64,000 nt of DNA from Tenodera sinensis (GCA_030765045.1 CM060962.1:260749147-260813146); one strand, 5' to 3'; positions 10,363 to 22,287 are shown, numbered from the stretch's first letter. Notes: generated from the sequence alone by a model not told the origin. Numbers and translations: made by a program.

Positions 10363-11168
10363 TTTTACTTTCTCTACTGGTGAGGAAGTATTGTATTCCA
10401 CCCAAAAATTCGATGTGGAGATTTCACCGTAAATATATGTTTTGAGGGCCTCTGAATCCAAAAAAAGCAGTTTTAGAAAGGTGTGTATGTGTGTGTGTCT
10501 GTCAGTCTGTGGACAGCATAACTCAAAAACGAAAAGTAGGTTAAAAACCAAAGTTAGTATTTAAGTTTAAATGTTTTTCAAGGATGCACACGAAGATTTT
10601 AAAGAAATAGCCCCTCCCTAAACTACCCTTTACAAGGGAAATTTTTCAAAAATGTTTATTTTCTTGAAAATGGCTCTAACGATTTTGATTAAAATGCCAT
10701 ATGTCCTGCTTACTCTGGATGACTCTTGGAGAACTCGTAAACCGTAAGAGATAAACAAAATCATACTATACAAAAATGTAGATCTCGCTAATCTTACAAT
10801 ACTAAAAATGTAGATCTTGCTAAAATACATAATTAGGTGCAAATAAATATTTTTGTAGAGTGAACTATTTCGGAGATATTCCTTGTAATTTGTCAATTTT
10901 GAAAAACAAACTCTGTCAAATGCAACATCGTTGTTCATTTTTTATATGTTATCCGTGCAAAGAGAACAGAATTTGAAAGCTTTAAAAAATTTTTCTATTG
11001 CTCAAAGCCTACTGTATTCCCATATTCCCCTTGCACCTACAAGGAAATAAGCAAAAAGATAATTTGTACAAATGTTTATCTCAACTAACGCGAAGAAGAT
11101 ATAGGAATAAGAGTTTGTAAGAATGGTTAGTACAAGAGTAGAGAAAGTCAAGTGAGTGCAACACATCA
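10363..11168. repeat. Family R dispersed repeat, copy A
   Basis: About 0.8-kb non-coding repeat inserted in the hAT-like transposase gene, found also at 23809-24672 and, with internal changes, at 22312-23803 and 29213-30692. It starts ACTTTCTCTACT and ends with the inverse AGTAGAGAAAGT. Shared internal marks are CTGTCAGTCTGTGGACAGC, CAAAAACGAAAAGT and GAGATATTCCTTGT. No credible gene. The inverted ends suggest a DNA transposon-like unit, but its sharing with Penelope-like copies leaves its class open. Confidence 0.7.
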
Positions 11169-11445
11169 GATTTTTTTCGTTAGCAAACAGAAGACAACAC
11201 CAACAATAAAGCTTTTGTTTATGCGGACAACCAGTAAGCCATTCCTTAGTAATATATAGCTGTGAATTGAATTTTCTTACACAGCTTTTCATTGGAATAG
11301 TAATGTTTAGGTCAGGCATTGGTCTTCCTTCCTGCACAACTTCAATCTTTTCTTCATAATTTCTAGAAGAAACACTTCGTGAGATAATATTGTACACAAT
11401 GCAACCATCCGCGTCTGCAGTTCTACTCTCCGAAAGCGAAGATTC
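11169..11445 (-). pseudogene. hAT-like transposase, N-terminal zinc-finger segment
   Basis: From ATG 11445 (MESSLSESRTADADG) the frame gives EVVQEGRPMPDLNITIP, then WLTGCPHKQKLYCWCCLLF, a TTF-type zinc finger seen at the start of DUF4371 hAT transposases and ZMYM-like proteins. The frame leaves the family where family R copy A begins. With 9683-10362 and 8388-8723 it completes the order of one old transposase gene. The larger hAT element at 11506 inserted just upstream of its start. Confidence 0.7.
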
Positions 11446-11589
11446 CATGTTTCCTCCCCTCTCCAAGTCTTTAGGTCCAAGCTGCAAGCACTAGTGTATG
11501 CACAGTAGAGGTCTGCACGGGCTCGGGCCTAGTTTTAAAAATGCTTGTCGGGCTCAGGCCGGGCTGGGCTGGACTGGGGCCGGGCCCGG

Positions 11590-12770
11590 ACATGAAAATT
11601 AAGGGAATAAACAACTGAAAATGGATTTTTAAAATTTTTCAGCCAAGTTAGCTGAACATTTATTTTCAATGCTGTCTTATACCAGCGTTAGAGGGTTTTG
11701 AATTTTAGTGTGATATATCCTTCAGTTTTCGAGTTACGAAATGTTGAATCCGGATTTTATTATGTTATGCCAAATGCTCTATACGACGAAATTTAATATA
11801 AAAAAAGCCTATTTTTAAGGATTTATTATATTTATCTGATTATAATGTACAAATCTGCCATACAAATTTGTTTTATTAGCCTCAGATCAAAAGACAATAG
11901 TTTTTAATTTTTGTCGCTTGAAATTTCTACTATAAAGTTTTATAAGCAGCAAGCTTCTTTAGTAACTCAAAAGCGTTCAAAAGAAAAAACAAAGTATATG
12001 GCAGATTTAGTTGTTTGTGTTTTCGGAATGATACGAAGAATTGCATGAAAACTGCATCATGTGACATTTTCAAAAAGTGAATATGGTGAAAACATAATTT
12101 TCAAAAACCTTAAATTTTAAAATGAAAAACATTGTTATTCTGCATTTTTAGGGTACATTATGCAACTACAAGTATTTGTAATATAAAAACTTAAAACACA
12201 TTTAGTATTTTTAAAGCCATGGAATACAAATGTAATGTTTTGCCAGATTTGTACTAAATTTCAGTGGTACATGCACTTAGGAGGAAAAAATTAATGTATC
12301 ATATTTCTTGGTCACCTAAAAATGCCGAGAATAGCACAATTACCGCAGCATTTCTTTACTAGGAATTCTAAATGATTATTCTGCTGACACGTTTCAAATG
12401 CTGCTACTGATGCTAGTCAAAGCACAGAATGAGGGGGTTTGCAACTATATTATTTCTCACTACTCGGCTGCAATTCAATCCGTTCACTCATTCCACGTAT
12501 AAAATCTAACACCCTTATCTCGAACCCAAGGCGTATTTCATTCTTTTATACTGCTAGTAACGCATGTTTCCTCCTGCTTTGTAAAGTGTAAACACATCAT
12601 CAATGTTTATACTGATACAATTGCAGTTTGTTTTGGCTGACACTGTAGTAATGTTACTGCATATTATTGTTCAGCATTTCTCCAAATTGAAACGTTTATT
12701 TTATTATTATCATGACATGAATCACTATATATATCATACATCAGACAGCAGAGCCATTGCCCATTATAAT
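11590..12770. other. AT-rich interior of the hAT element, no gene seen
   Basis: About 1.2 kb of AT-rich DNA between the left subterminal GC-rich motif and the non-LTR insertion. No frame on either strand shows a recognisable domain. Confidence 0.5.
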
Positions 12771-12772
12771 CT

Positions 12773-12865
12773 TCGCAAAACTTAAAGGCATATGGAGGCG
12801 GGACGTACTGCGGACTCCAGCGAATCCGACGCTTGCCCCTCCTACCAGCGCTGCCAAACGTCGTG
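12773..12865 (+). repeat. Left inverted flank of non-LTR copy 1
   Basis: Contains TCGCAAAACTTAAAGGCAT and CAGCGCTGCCAAACGTCGTGC. The reverse complement of 18580-18672 carries TCGCAAAAGTTAAAGGCAT and GCGCTGTTGCCAAGCGTGGTGC, so the two are a degenerate inverted pair enclosing the retroelement. Probably TIRs of a MITE-like element that the retroelement invaded. Confidence 0.5.
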
Positions 12866-13352
12866 CAAGTTACAAGATATTTATTTGAAAAAAAGTGTTG
12901 GCCTGGTGCCGGTACAATGGGCCCAGCTTACAGGCTATATTTAACATTTTTGTTTACATCTAGCTTTGTTTATCTATGCACTTTTTTCGGTGTTAACAAA
13001 AAACCCATACGGTGACCATCTGTAGCTCACCGAGAACAGTTTTCTTTTGTCTTTTTTAAGTTCTGGTTGTTCTTTGTGTTCTATATACATATGTACATAT
13101 TTACAAAATTATTTACATACACATTCACGCACGCATTCACCCACGCACATTCTCACACACACATACACACACTTCTTCACTGGGCACACCAGAGAAATGC
13201 GTCCCAGCGCACTGCACTATTTACACTTCGTATATACACTGTCCCACGGTGGCAGCTCCTGAATATTCGAGGCGAGGGCCTCTGCCGGAACATGTATGTG
13301 GCCTAGCAACGAGGTTGCGTGGACGCGCAGTAGTCGGCGAGCCGAGCCGCTT

Positions 13353-16033
13353 CTAGAACATTTTGATCCTATTATGCTTGCGGTGCTTCGGCTCGCCTTT
13401 GCCGATGTTGGCGATCACGTCGTTTTCGTGGTTTCTAATGCGCGTCCATGCAGCCGTTGCTCGTTTTTCAATTGCCTCCGGGATGAACGGGATCCGGGTT
13501 TCAAGGTGTAGTGTTTGGGTACTGGTGAGGAGTGGAGCAGAGAGGATTTTTCTGAGGGAGAGGTTTTGGAGGGTTTGGAGTTGTTTCAGGGCGGTTCTGC
13601 AGGCATTAGCCCAAGCCACACATGCATACAGGACCACCGAGAGAATAAATGACCTATATAATATCAGTTTTGACTTCAGTCGCAACTGGTTACTGCGGAA
13701 GATGGGGCGCACAACTTTAGCCGCTGTCTGCCTTTATTGGCGCTATTTTTTATGTGGGTGGACCAACACATTGTGCGGTCCAAGGTGACACCTAAGTATT
13801 TAACTTGCTGACGGCAGTGCAATATTTGACCACTGACCGTTAGGTCCTTTGCCAAAGTGTGACGCCGCTTAGAGAAATGAATTAGCTGGCATTTGTCGGG
13901 GTTAATTTTGATTTTCCAGTCATGTTGCCATGGGAGGAAGTTGTTAACATAACGTTGCATTTCTGCAAGGCCGAAACGTGGGTTTCTATGGTGGTTGTAT
14001 ATTGCAGTGTCGTCAGCATACATGGCGACCTTGCATCTGGCGTCCACTGGGTAGTCATTAGTAAATAATATATACAGGAACGGGGACATTATTGCCCCTT
14101 GTGGGACACCAGCCCGCATCACTCGCTCCCGTGAGGAGGAGCGGCCCACTTGGACGTAAAACTTCCGTTTTTCTAGAAAATTGTGCAGCAGGTATAGATA
14201 ATTTTTAAGAGCCGGGAAATTGTGGTGCAGTTTGTAAATGAGGCCATTGTGCCAGCACCGGTAGAATGCGATTTCTACGTCCACAAATAGCGCCAACGTT
14301 GAAGCCCCATTGTTAAATTGCTCTGTTACGTCATCAGTTAGTCTTAAGAGCTGTAATTCAGTGGAATGTCCTTTTCTGAAGCGAAACTGCGATTTTTAGA
14401 GTTCATGTGTTGCCGAGACTTGTTTTTGTAGTCGAGAAAGCATACATTTTTCGAGCAATTTACCAATTGTCGACAGAAGACTAATGGGGCTGTAGTTTTG
14501 CGGTTGCCTGGTGCTTTTCCCTTGCTTTGGGAGCATGATGACCTTGGCTCGTTTCCAAGTAGAGGGGAAATAGCCTTGCTGCAAACAGGCGTTAAATATC
14601 TTTGTTAGTTGCACCAGGGCTTTTCTCGGGAGATGTTCAAGTTCCTCATTAGTCACTTTGTCTGGGCCGGCAGCTTTCCCATTAGGCAATTTCCTAATGA
14701 GCTTGAAAACTTCCTGCGGTGTTATGATGGGTAGTTGTTGCTCTTGCTTCTGGGCCATCCAGGTTTGTACCCATGCCTGGACCTCCCGTTCTATTTCACG
14801 GTTGGTCACTGGATTTTCGCTGAATCTGTCTTCGAGACAGTCAGGGAAGACCTCGGCTTTCTCCTCTGCGGAGAAGTGCAAGCCGCTTTGAGTGTGCAGC
14901 GCCTCAGTTGCGGAGTTGACGCTCGTGGAAACTTTGAAAGCCTTGAGTAATTTCCACAAAGAAGAGTCCGAATGGGTGGTACTCAGCATTTGGTTTTCCC
15001 ACTGTTCAGTTTTGTTGATTTTATTTTGATGCTGAATGATGTTGCGTAACCATTTTGCTAGCACTTTATTTTCAGGCTGACAGGTGTACCGCCACAGTTT
15101 TGTCAAGCGTCGTCTCCGCGCAATGAGTTGCTCTACCTCGGGGTACGTGCAAAAACCGGGTGGTCTTGTGGTGTATGTGGTAGCACTTCTTCTGGCTGTG
15201 TGTAGCGAGGCAGTAAAGTTTTCAATGGCGACATCTATGTCTGCCTCGCTATAGTATGACAGCCTGGGTTGCGCCATCCTGTGCATTTCGAAGGTGAACA
15301 TATTCCAGTCAGTCTCCGCCCTCCTTCGAGGGCCAGAGGCACTGGCCGAAATGCCACCCTGTATGTCGAAATGCACAGGAAGATGGTCGGAGTCCAGGCT
15401 GTGATACACAGTAAAGTTACATAACAGTGTCGCATTTTTTGCAAGTACGATGTCCAAAATCTCAGGGTCAAAGTGCCCTGATCGGTGCCAAAACGTGGGT
15501 TCTGGGGGAAGATGTACCTCAATGTCGTCATTATCTGTTATAAGTTCAACCAGGAGAATTCCGGCCGCCTTTGCTCGGCGTGAAAACCACCAGGGGTGCC
15601 GAGCGTTGAAATCTCCTGCAATTATAACATGCTCCTCTAAAGTGAGGATTTGTTCGAGGTCACGCATGAAATCTGGGGAGTTGGGGGGCCGATATAATGC
15701 TACCAGCATCACCGTTTGACTGTTGACACGTGTTTTAAGAGCCGTGCACTCTATCGCTGCCATTGTAGGTAGCGTAACAGAAGCATGAGCAATGGTATTT
15801 CTAAGCAAAATAGCAGTCCCTCCCCCTTGTCTGCCAGTTCTGTCATTTCGAAAGATTTGATACCCCTGGAGCTTAAAGGTGTGCTAGTGCTTTAATTTTG
15901 TTTCGCATATGAATGCGACGTCAATTTTGTTACGCCGTAGGTAGTTGTCAAGTTGGTGTTGTTTCCTGTGGATGCCATCTGCATTCAACAGGAGCGCGCG
16001 AGTTAAAGTTGTACCTCCCCTTATATAGGCCAT
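13353..16033 (-). pseudogene. Non-LTR ORF2 (endonuclease-reverse transcriptase), copy 1
   Basis: ATG at 16033. AP-type endonuclease at 15960-15350: ICETKLKH, GDFNARHPWW, SDHLPV. Reverse transcriptase at about 14730-13900: LPNGKAAGPDKVT, then VPQGAIMSPFLY and the catalytic YADD (near 14020). The C-terminal region reaches the stop at 13353. Breaks: TAG after KLKH (about 15886), TAA at 14396 (CTC TAA where the sister copy has CTC CCA), and a frame change near 13680. The arrangement endonuclease then YADD with no RNase H visible fits the Jockey group of arthropods. Confidence 0.85.
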
Positions 16034-16106
16034 TTACTCTAGGAGGGTTGAGAGGAGGCATATTATGATTTCTAATTTCTCCATAGTGCTCGTGCAGCTT
16101 CTGAAT

Positions 16107-18211
16107 TTAATCAGGAAGGGCCGCAATTTTTGCTAAGAGAGCTGTGAGGTTGAGGTCCTTGAGCAGGTTTAGGACTTCTCTCAGACCACTCAGATCTCCG
16201 GTGGGTGTCTGTGGGGTTTGGGATAGTTGAGGGGGACCATTTGGTGGTGGCGCGGGCGCCTTTTTCCCTCCAGTGGCTCCGGCATAGCAGGCGCCTGGTC
16301 GAACCAGGGCCGGGTGAAGAATGGGTTTGGGCCCTGGTTGAGCACTTGGAGTGGTCCTGGCTATGGTTGCCAGTTGACGACGGTGGCGTTCGTTTCTGAA
16401 CGCTTCGCACCCCCTATAACTTGCAGGATGCGCTTCCCCACAGTTTGCGCAGTGGGGTTGAGCGTCCTGCTTTGCCTTTTAGGGGAAATCAGCAAGGCGG
16501 TGGAGGCCACCGCAAAGGACACACCGGGAGGTCATTTGACACATTCTATAAGTGTGTCCCAGCTGTTGGCAATTATAACACTGGGTTATATTGGCGTTGG
16601 TTTTCAAGACCTCCACGGTGACCATAATATGGCACACCTCTCGTTCTTGGAGGATTTTCTGGTTTGAGGTGGTCCTGTCGAGACTTACCTGGAACATAGG
16701 CAGAGGCCAGCCGCGGGAAATCAGTTGACGCACTTGGACGCCGGTGTAGCCCTTCTCTTCCAGGTCCTCCTTGATGTAGTCAATCTCCATGTCCACTGGG
16801 AGACGTTTCACTACACATCGCAGAGGCTGGTCCTATAACTTGCAGGATGCGCTTCCCCACAGTTTGCGCAGTGGGGTTGAGCGTCCTGCTTTGCCTTTTA
16901 GGGGAAATCAGCAAGGCGGTGGAGGCCACCGCAAAGGACACACCGGGAGGTCATTTGACACATTCTATAAGTGTGTCCCAGCTGTTGGCAATTATAACAC
17001 TGGGTTATATTGGCGTTGGTTTTCAAGACCTCCACGGTGACCATAATATGGCACACCTCTCGTTCTTGGAGGATTTTCTGGTTTGAGGTGGTCCTGTCGA
17101 GACTTACCTGGAACATAGGCAGAGGCCAGCCGCGGGAAATCAGTTGACGCACTTGGACGCCGGTGTAGCCCTTCTCTTCCAGGTCCTCCTTGATGTAGTC
17201 AATCTCCATGTCCACTGGGAGACGTTTCACTACACATCGCAGAGGCTGGTCGTTCCGGGGTGTGAAACTTAAGTTTTCCACTCCGGCGTCCTTCAGGAGC
17301 TCCATGGTCTGGTGGGTGTCCTTCTTGTATTGGAGGAAGAGCTTGAGGCAATCCCTCGTGGTTTGCAGCTTGTAAGCTCCAGCTGGCAGGGAGTCCCGGA
17401 GGAGCCGGAGGACCTTAACTGTGTGTGTTTTGTCTGGAATTATTATTCGTGGAGGTTTTTGTAGTTCTGGGTTTTGGGTGGTGTTCTGTGTGGGAGTGGG
17501 AGTGGGAGTGGCGGTGGAGGGTTGTGTCAGCTTTTGCTTGCGCACTGGTTTTGGTGATGGTTGTGGTTTAGCTGGTCGTTGTGGTCCAGGTTGGGGTGGG
17601 TTTTTTAGTTGGGATGTAACAGGAGGTAGGTCCTCCGTCTCGTCGTCGGACTCTGCGTCCTGTGCTGCTAGGGGTTGGAACTGGTTTTGTACTTTGATGT
17701 GTGGCGGCGTTTTTTGTTGGTTACTGCGTTTGCCGGGCTTCTGGTGATGGTTCTCGTTGTCTGACTCACTGTCGCTGCTGCGGTTCAGTTGTCTCTTTTT
17801 TTTTGAGATAGGGATGGTTTTCCACCCTTCCCCTAGCTTTACAAGGAGCCTCTTCTTTTGGGCATGCTCCTTGTAACACAGTCCGAGGGCTTGGGCGACT
17901 TTTGGGAAATCGCTGGACTCCCCGTCCATTTCGCTGAGTAGATTTTGGTAAAATAAGATCTCATTGCTGAGATCTGCAACTTCTCTCTGGAGCTTACTGT
18001 GTGCCTTGGCCTGTCGCTCTTCCTCCTCCAGGGTCTCGTCAGATGTTTGTGGCTGGACTGTCGGCACTGCGACCAATGCGGGATACCTAGGCGGATCGCT
18101 GGTTGTTACGGCTGGGCCGGCTGAAGCTATAAGTACAACCGGCAGAGCGCCGCGCTGGGCCAGTCCGCTCCCGGCGGCCAGCATGTCTGGTGTGTCTGTG
18201 GCTGTTGCCAT
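16107..18211 (-). pseudogene. Non-LTR ORF1 (Gag-like, zinc knuckles), copy 1
   Basis: Begins at ATG 18211 (MATATDTPDMLAAGSG). A Lys/Ser/Pro-rich nuclear-type region follows, then a PRE_C2HC-type RNA-binding segment (VKRLPVDMEIDYIKEDL) and knuckles: CYNCQQLGHTYRMC, CVLCGGLHRLADF with the last Cys replaced by Phe, and after an in-frame TAA at 16898, CANCGEAHPASYRGC. A tandem duplication of 419 bp (16412-16830 and 16831-17249) inserts a second copy of the PRE_C2HC and knuckle region. It binds element RNA in the family; here it is not functional as read. Confidence 0.78.
16412..17249. repeat. 419-bp tandem duplication inside ORF1
   Basis: 16412-16830 and 16831-17249 read the same base for base over the stretches compared. 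The sister copy at 54 kb has the segment once, so the duplication is private to copy 1 and recent, or an assembly effect. Confidence 0.85.
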
Positions 18212-18579
18212 CACTCCCTCTTGTCTCTGCTCCCAGTCGCAAGGGCTTCTGGGAGCCTCCACTTGGCGTGGGCACGCTACGCGATGCGCGCCAAAAGACT
18301 AGCGCACACCCGCGTGGCCCACGCTAACACGTAAAGATATTACACTGCCTTTTTGGGCTAAGCACGAACACTATAAATTACGCACACTAATCTATTTACA
18401 CAGGGGGGAGGGAAATAGATATAGGGAACACTTGTGATCACTTCACTACGCATTACGCATTTCGGTTAGGAGATTGAAGAAAAGCAAATCCTGTCTGGGT
18501 GTACTCAGACTATCTGTGGTTTATGAACACTACTCCCATCCGGGTGTACTCGGAGAGTTTCACTTTTATCTCACACAAC

Positions 18580-18672
18580 CTTATGTACAGACCGTCTGCC
18601 GGTACACGCACCACGCTTGGCAACAGCGCTCTGCTTGAGCATTGGCCAGCGTTCACATGCCTTTAACTTTTG
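18580..18672 (-). repeat. Right inverted flank of non-LTR copy 1
   Basis: Inverted partner of 12773-12865. Similarity is clear over two blocks of about 20 bp and weaker between. Confidence 0.5.
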
Positions 18673-18757
18673 CGAGCGATATAGTCAGCATCACATGGTG
18701 AGACCTTAGTCCAATAACTTATAATTAATGTTTACTTTGATTTAAAACATGCACAGG

Positions 18758-19035
18758 CAGGCGCGGATCCAGGGGGAGGGGGTGTCAGGTGGCCCGCCAC
18801 CCCCCTGTCATATCCTACTTTATTGCTATAAATGCTATATGTGCGTTACCTCATCATTACGCAAAATGGACAAACCGATTTCTATAAAAATTGGTATAGG
18901 TATGTACTACCCTTAAACATTGTTTCTTTCAGTTAAATATTTAGCTAGTCATGTTTTAGCATGAATTTAATTGTTAAGAAGTGGTAGTGTACCGGAACCG
19001 GGCCCCCCTATCGAATATTTCTAGATCCGCGCCTG
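18758..19035. mobile_element. hAT-type MITE
   Basis: 278-bp non-coding element with ends CAGGCGCGGATCCAG and the inverse CTAGATCCGCGCCTG, flanked by a perfect 8-bp duplication TGCACAGG (18750-18757 and 19036-19043). Size, termini and duplication length are those of hAT miniature elements. Nested inside the larger hAT element. Confidence 0.88.
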
Positions 19036-19589
19036 TGCACAGGCATGCACATATCCACCGTAAAAATAATTATAACCAGAGACCGGAACTTAGGCGGAAT
19101 GCCTTTTTAAATACGTCAAATTTATCTTCAATTTGAAAGTGAATCTGTACGAATTATACCTTTGTGATTGAAATGCCACAGTTTTATATTGCCCTTTTCT
19201 GCCTTTTTAATATGTCTATTTTACAAAATATATGTTTTTTGTTGCCTTTATTTCATTATTTATGTATTATTTATTAATTATTAAAGATTTTCTTCAGGTA
19301 CATTTTATTTCAACAACCGTTAGACCGTGACAATGAAAGTTACTTCGCCGAATGTATACTATTGTCTTTAAGTTGCAGACGACATAGGCGTCCCTCATAC
19401 AATTCATTATTTTCTTTGCAACAATGAGTGCTGCCGCGCAAATAAATGTATAGATAAAGAAAGCATTTGAATTATCACGTGTGTTTATTTTAAAATGCAA
19501 TAATGAGCAAGTACGGGTCTAAATTCGATTTTCTTTTAGTTTTCATTGCGACGTTGTTGTAGCTAGCAACAAGGTACAGAAATTCAATG

Positions 19590-20520
19590 TTCCTTTACGC
19601 AGTAAATTACACAGTTATGTTAATACTTTTGGATCCGGTATATTTTGTACCGACGGAAAAGTACTCACATGCAAAATGTATGAGCAGTCAGTGAACTACA
19701 AAAAGCAGTATTTATATCACAAGATATCGGCACACTCAAACAGGGCTACAGGCAGAATATTCCTTTTCTTCCAACAGTAATTGCAACATCGAGTCAAAAA
19801 TCCCAGTTTGCATTCGACTTATGTAGCTTTCTTCAGCGCCAGAATCCATTTCTGGAAATTACAGAATCCTACATTATCACAGTTTTTGAAGAAGTATACT
19901 AACCAATCTGTACCTAGCGAGTCAAGTTTGCAAAAATGTTACTTAACCGAATGTTACGATGACACAATGAAAATAACTAAAGATAAAATGAAAAATAAGA
20001 TGATCTGGGATATCGACGAGTCAACTGATACCATAGGTCGTTTCATTGCCAGTTTGTTAATGGACGATTAGATCCTACAGAAGATGAATCAATGAAATCA
20101 TTCCTGCTTACTACAGAGTGTCTTGAGAAAGTTAACAATCGAGCTATTGCGCAGTTATTCACCTATTCATTCGCTGCGGCCTGAAGACGTTCAATACGAC
20201 GCCTTACTTTTCATCAGTGACGCTGTACTATATATGAAAAAGGCTGGAATAGCGTTACAAGTGTTATTTCCAAACATGCTTCACATGAACTGCGTAGCAC
20301 ATGACCTTCACAGGGTGTTAGAAGAGATACGATGCTTGTTTCTGGATGTTGGCAAATGGATTTCCAGTATTAAGAAGATTTTTGTGTAAGCCTCACCAAG
20401 AATCCTGGCATTTAAGTACACTGCACCAGATGTAACTCTGCCCAGTCCCCCCCCCCCCCTCCCCAACCTATCATAATGAGATGGCGGACATGTATCGCGG
20501 CAGTACTTCGTTTAAAACTT
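19590..20520 (+). pseudogene. CGGBP1-like hAT transposase remnant
   Basis: Plus-strand coding remnant spread over several frames. Near 19635 FCTDGKVLTCKMYEQSVNYKK recalls the C2H2/BED-like finger at the start of CGGBP1-like proteins. Then QNPTLSQFLKKYTNQSVPSES (about 19860-19925), CYLTECYDD, IDESTDT near 20010 with the first acidic catalytic-type residue, and PNMLHMNCVAHDLHRV near 20270, followed by a degenerate block to about 20520. At least four frame breaks. No C-terminal dimerisation region seen. It was presumably the transposase of the enclosing element. Confidence 0.7.
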
Positions 20521-20959
20521 TAAAGTTTTTTAAAATATGACGATCAGTTATTGAATAGTGTAATGCATTATTGGGTTTCTCTTATTGCCTGTGTTAGTAT
20601 TTATAATTCCCTTTTTCTGCCTATTTTAACTATTTATAATGTCTTTTTGCCTGCCTATTTTAATGATTTATAATGCCTAAACTTCCCACCTCCTAATTTC
20701 TGCTATGGCCAATTGCGGATAGCTTACAAAAGATTGAGTACATTAATATTATTTTATAATCGTATATTGCCCCGATAAACCCTTAGAAACACACCAATAA
20801 CCTTTTCTTCAAACTTGGAAAAAAAGGTTATTTCTAAGGCTTTACGAGACAATATCATGATCTCAAAACAATATTAATGTATTAACGTTATTTATGCAGG
20901 TACCCAGCATTAGCTACTGTAAGTATTTAGAAGAAAATTGGATTTTAGGAAATAAATTA

Positions 20960-21051
<92 letters not shown>

Positions 21052-21137
21052 TGATAATGATAATGATAATGATAATGATAATGATAATGATAATGATAAT
21101 GATAATGATAATGATAATGATAATGATAATGATAATG

Positions 21138-21213
<76 letters not shown>

Positions 21214-21320
21214 TAAGAGGAAGAAGAAGAACAAGAAGAAGAAGAAGAACAAGAAGAACAAGAAGAAGAAGAAGAAGAAGAACAAGAAGAAGAAGAAGAA
21301 GAAGAAGAAGAAGAAGAATA
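20440..21320. repeat. Poly-C and compound triplet microsatellites
   Basis: A poly-C run at about 20448 and then, from 20960: (TAA)n to about 21045, (TGATAA)n-type repeat to about 21165, (TAA)n again to about 21208, and (AAG)n with AAC interruptions to about 21318. The long frames here are translations of the repeats and not genes. Confidence 0.95.
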
Positions 21321-21482
21321 TTGTCAATAACTGCAGGATAATTTTTTTAAAAGAAAATTGAACAATCGGGCTCGGGTCGGGCCCGGGTCATGGCCTATAC
21401 ACTATTCCCGGGCTCGGGCCGGGCCCGGGCTTGGTTGGTACCGGGCCTAAGAAAGTCGGCCCTGCATACCTCTAATGCACAG

Positions 21483-21974
21483 TTTGAAAATGCTTACCTT
21501 ACAGAGGATAATTTCGCTCTAGCACGGCGCGTGGTAAAATATATAAAAATCTATCATAAAGCAAGTGTTAATAAGATGTCTGTGATATCGCACTTGCCAT
21601 CAAATAATAAAGCACAACTCACTACAAAAAGTCACTCATTACTTATGTATTCGCTTGAAATACACTTGTTAAAGTGCGACAATGCTGGAGGTCATACGCC
21701 TTGACCCCTAATGAACACATGTGTTTCCTTGAGCCAGTACCGCGATGGTGCCCGACCTGACCCGAAAACCTACGGGAGCGAGTCCTCAAGGACAGAGTAC
21801 GTTGTTGCACGCATGATTGCACGTATTGAGCACGTATCGTTGTACGAGTACAATAAAATGGAAATCTTAGTTTAGGTCAACTGCAGTAGCCAAGCGCTTA
21901 ACATAGATTTAGATTAGAACGTGCTGCTAGATAATATAAGTAATTTTGCATTGTACAGGGCAAGCACTGCTTAC
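21483..21974. other. No gene seen
   Basis: Sequence between the hAT target duplication and the exon-like block. No recognisable coding or repeat unit. Confidence 0.4.
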
Positions 21975-22125
21975 CATGTCGAACTTCTCTAAAGTTTCTT
22001 GTTGTTCCTTCGCTGCTGCTCGGCTCCTCTCTCAATTGTCTCTCGGTGTTATGTTGTCGTTTCCTACTCGTTTTACTCCTAAACTCATTAAACCATTTCT
22101 TGATTAATTCTTCAGCCTGCTGAGT
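21975..22125 (-). CDS. Exon-like block B of an unidentified host gene
   Basis: Minus-strand open segment with a pyrimidine-rich stretch and acceptor (TTTTTAGTTACAG) before it and a strong donor GTAAGC directly after 21975. The 50 codons read TQQAEELIKKWFNEFRS near the start and then a basic, Ser-rich, low-complexity part. Acceptor choice could move the start by six bases to 22131 without changing frame. The frame follows in phase 0 from the exon-like block at 52794-52696. I do not recognise the protein. Confidence 0.4.
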
Positions 22126-22287
22126 CTGTAACTAAAAACGAAAAAAAAGGGGCGTGTACAATTACAAATGTTAGAGGCAAACAAATGGTGTACTGCTGTA
22201 TGAGTGTGGGAAAGCACATTAATACAGAATCGAGATGTAGTTTGAAAAGACGACACCAAGACACAGACTCATGCACGTATTACACAC

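Larger units (their letters stand above)
12866..18500 (-). mobile_element. Jockey-like non-LTR retrotransposon, copy 1
   Basis: Minus-strand element with two ORFs, a long 3' untranslated region containing CA-rich repeats (about 13115-13170) and a 3' end AAATAAATATCTTG near 12866 with no poly-A. The 5' boundary is uncertain, somewhere in 18300-18570. Sister copy at 53628-58397 on the plus strand. Degenerate: ORF1 has a stop between zinc knuckles, ORF2 has at least two stops and a frameshift, and 419 bp are duplicated in tandem in ORF1. Confidence 0.85.
11506..21474 (+). mobile_element. CGGBP1-like hAT transposon, about 10 kb, with nested insertions
   Basis: Ends TAGAGGTCTGCACGGGC and, inverted at the right, TAGAGGTATGCAGGGC are classic hAT termini. 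A perfect 8-bp duplication, ATGCACAG, flanks it (11498-11505 and 21475-21482). GC-rich motifs (GGGCTCGGGCCGGGC) lie just inside both ends (about 11518-11590 and 21367-21450). Degenerate transposase sequence is on the plus strand at about 19590-20520. Roughly 6 kb of its length is a non-LTR element inserted later, plus a MITE and microsatellites. Confidence 0.88.

Noticed and set aside
9940..10551. 203-codon single protein beginning MVFNLLFVFELCC
   Set aside because: Its first part is family R sequence; only the part after about 10360 is transposase. The fusion is accidental.
20894..21361. 155-codon Ile/Asn/Asp/Lys frame
   Set aside because: Translation of compound triplet microsatellites.
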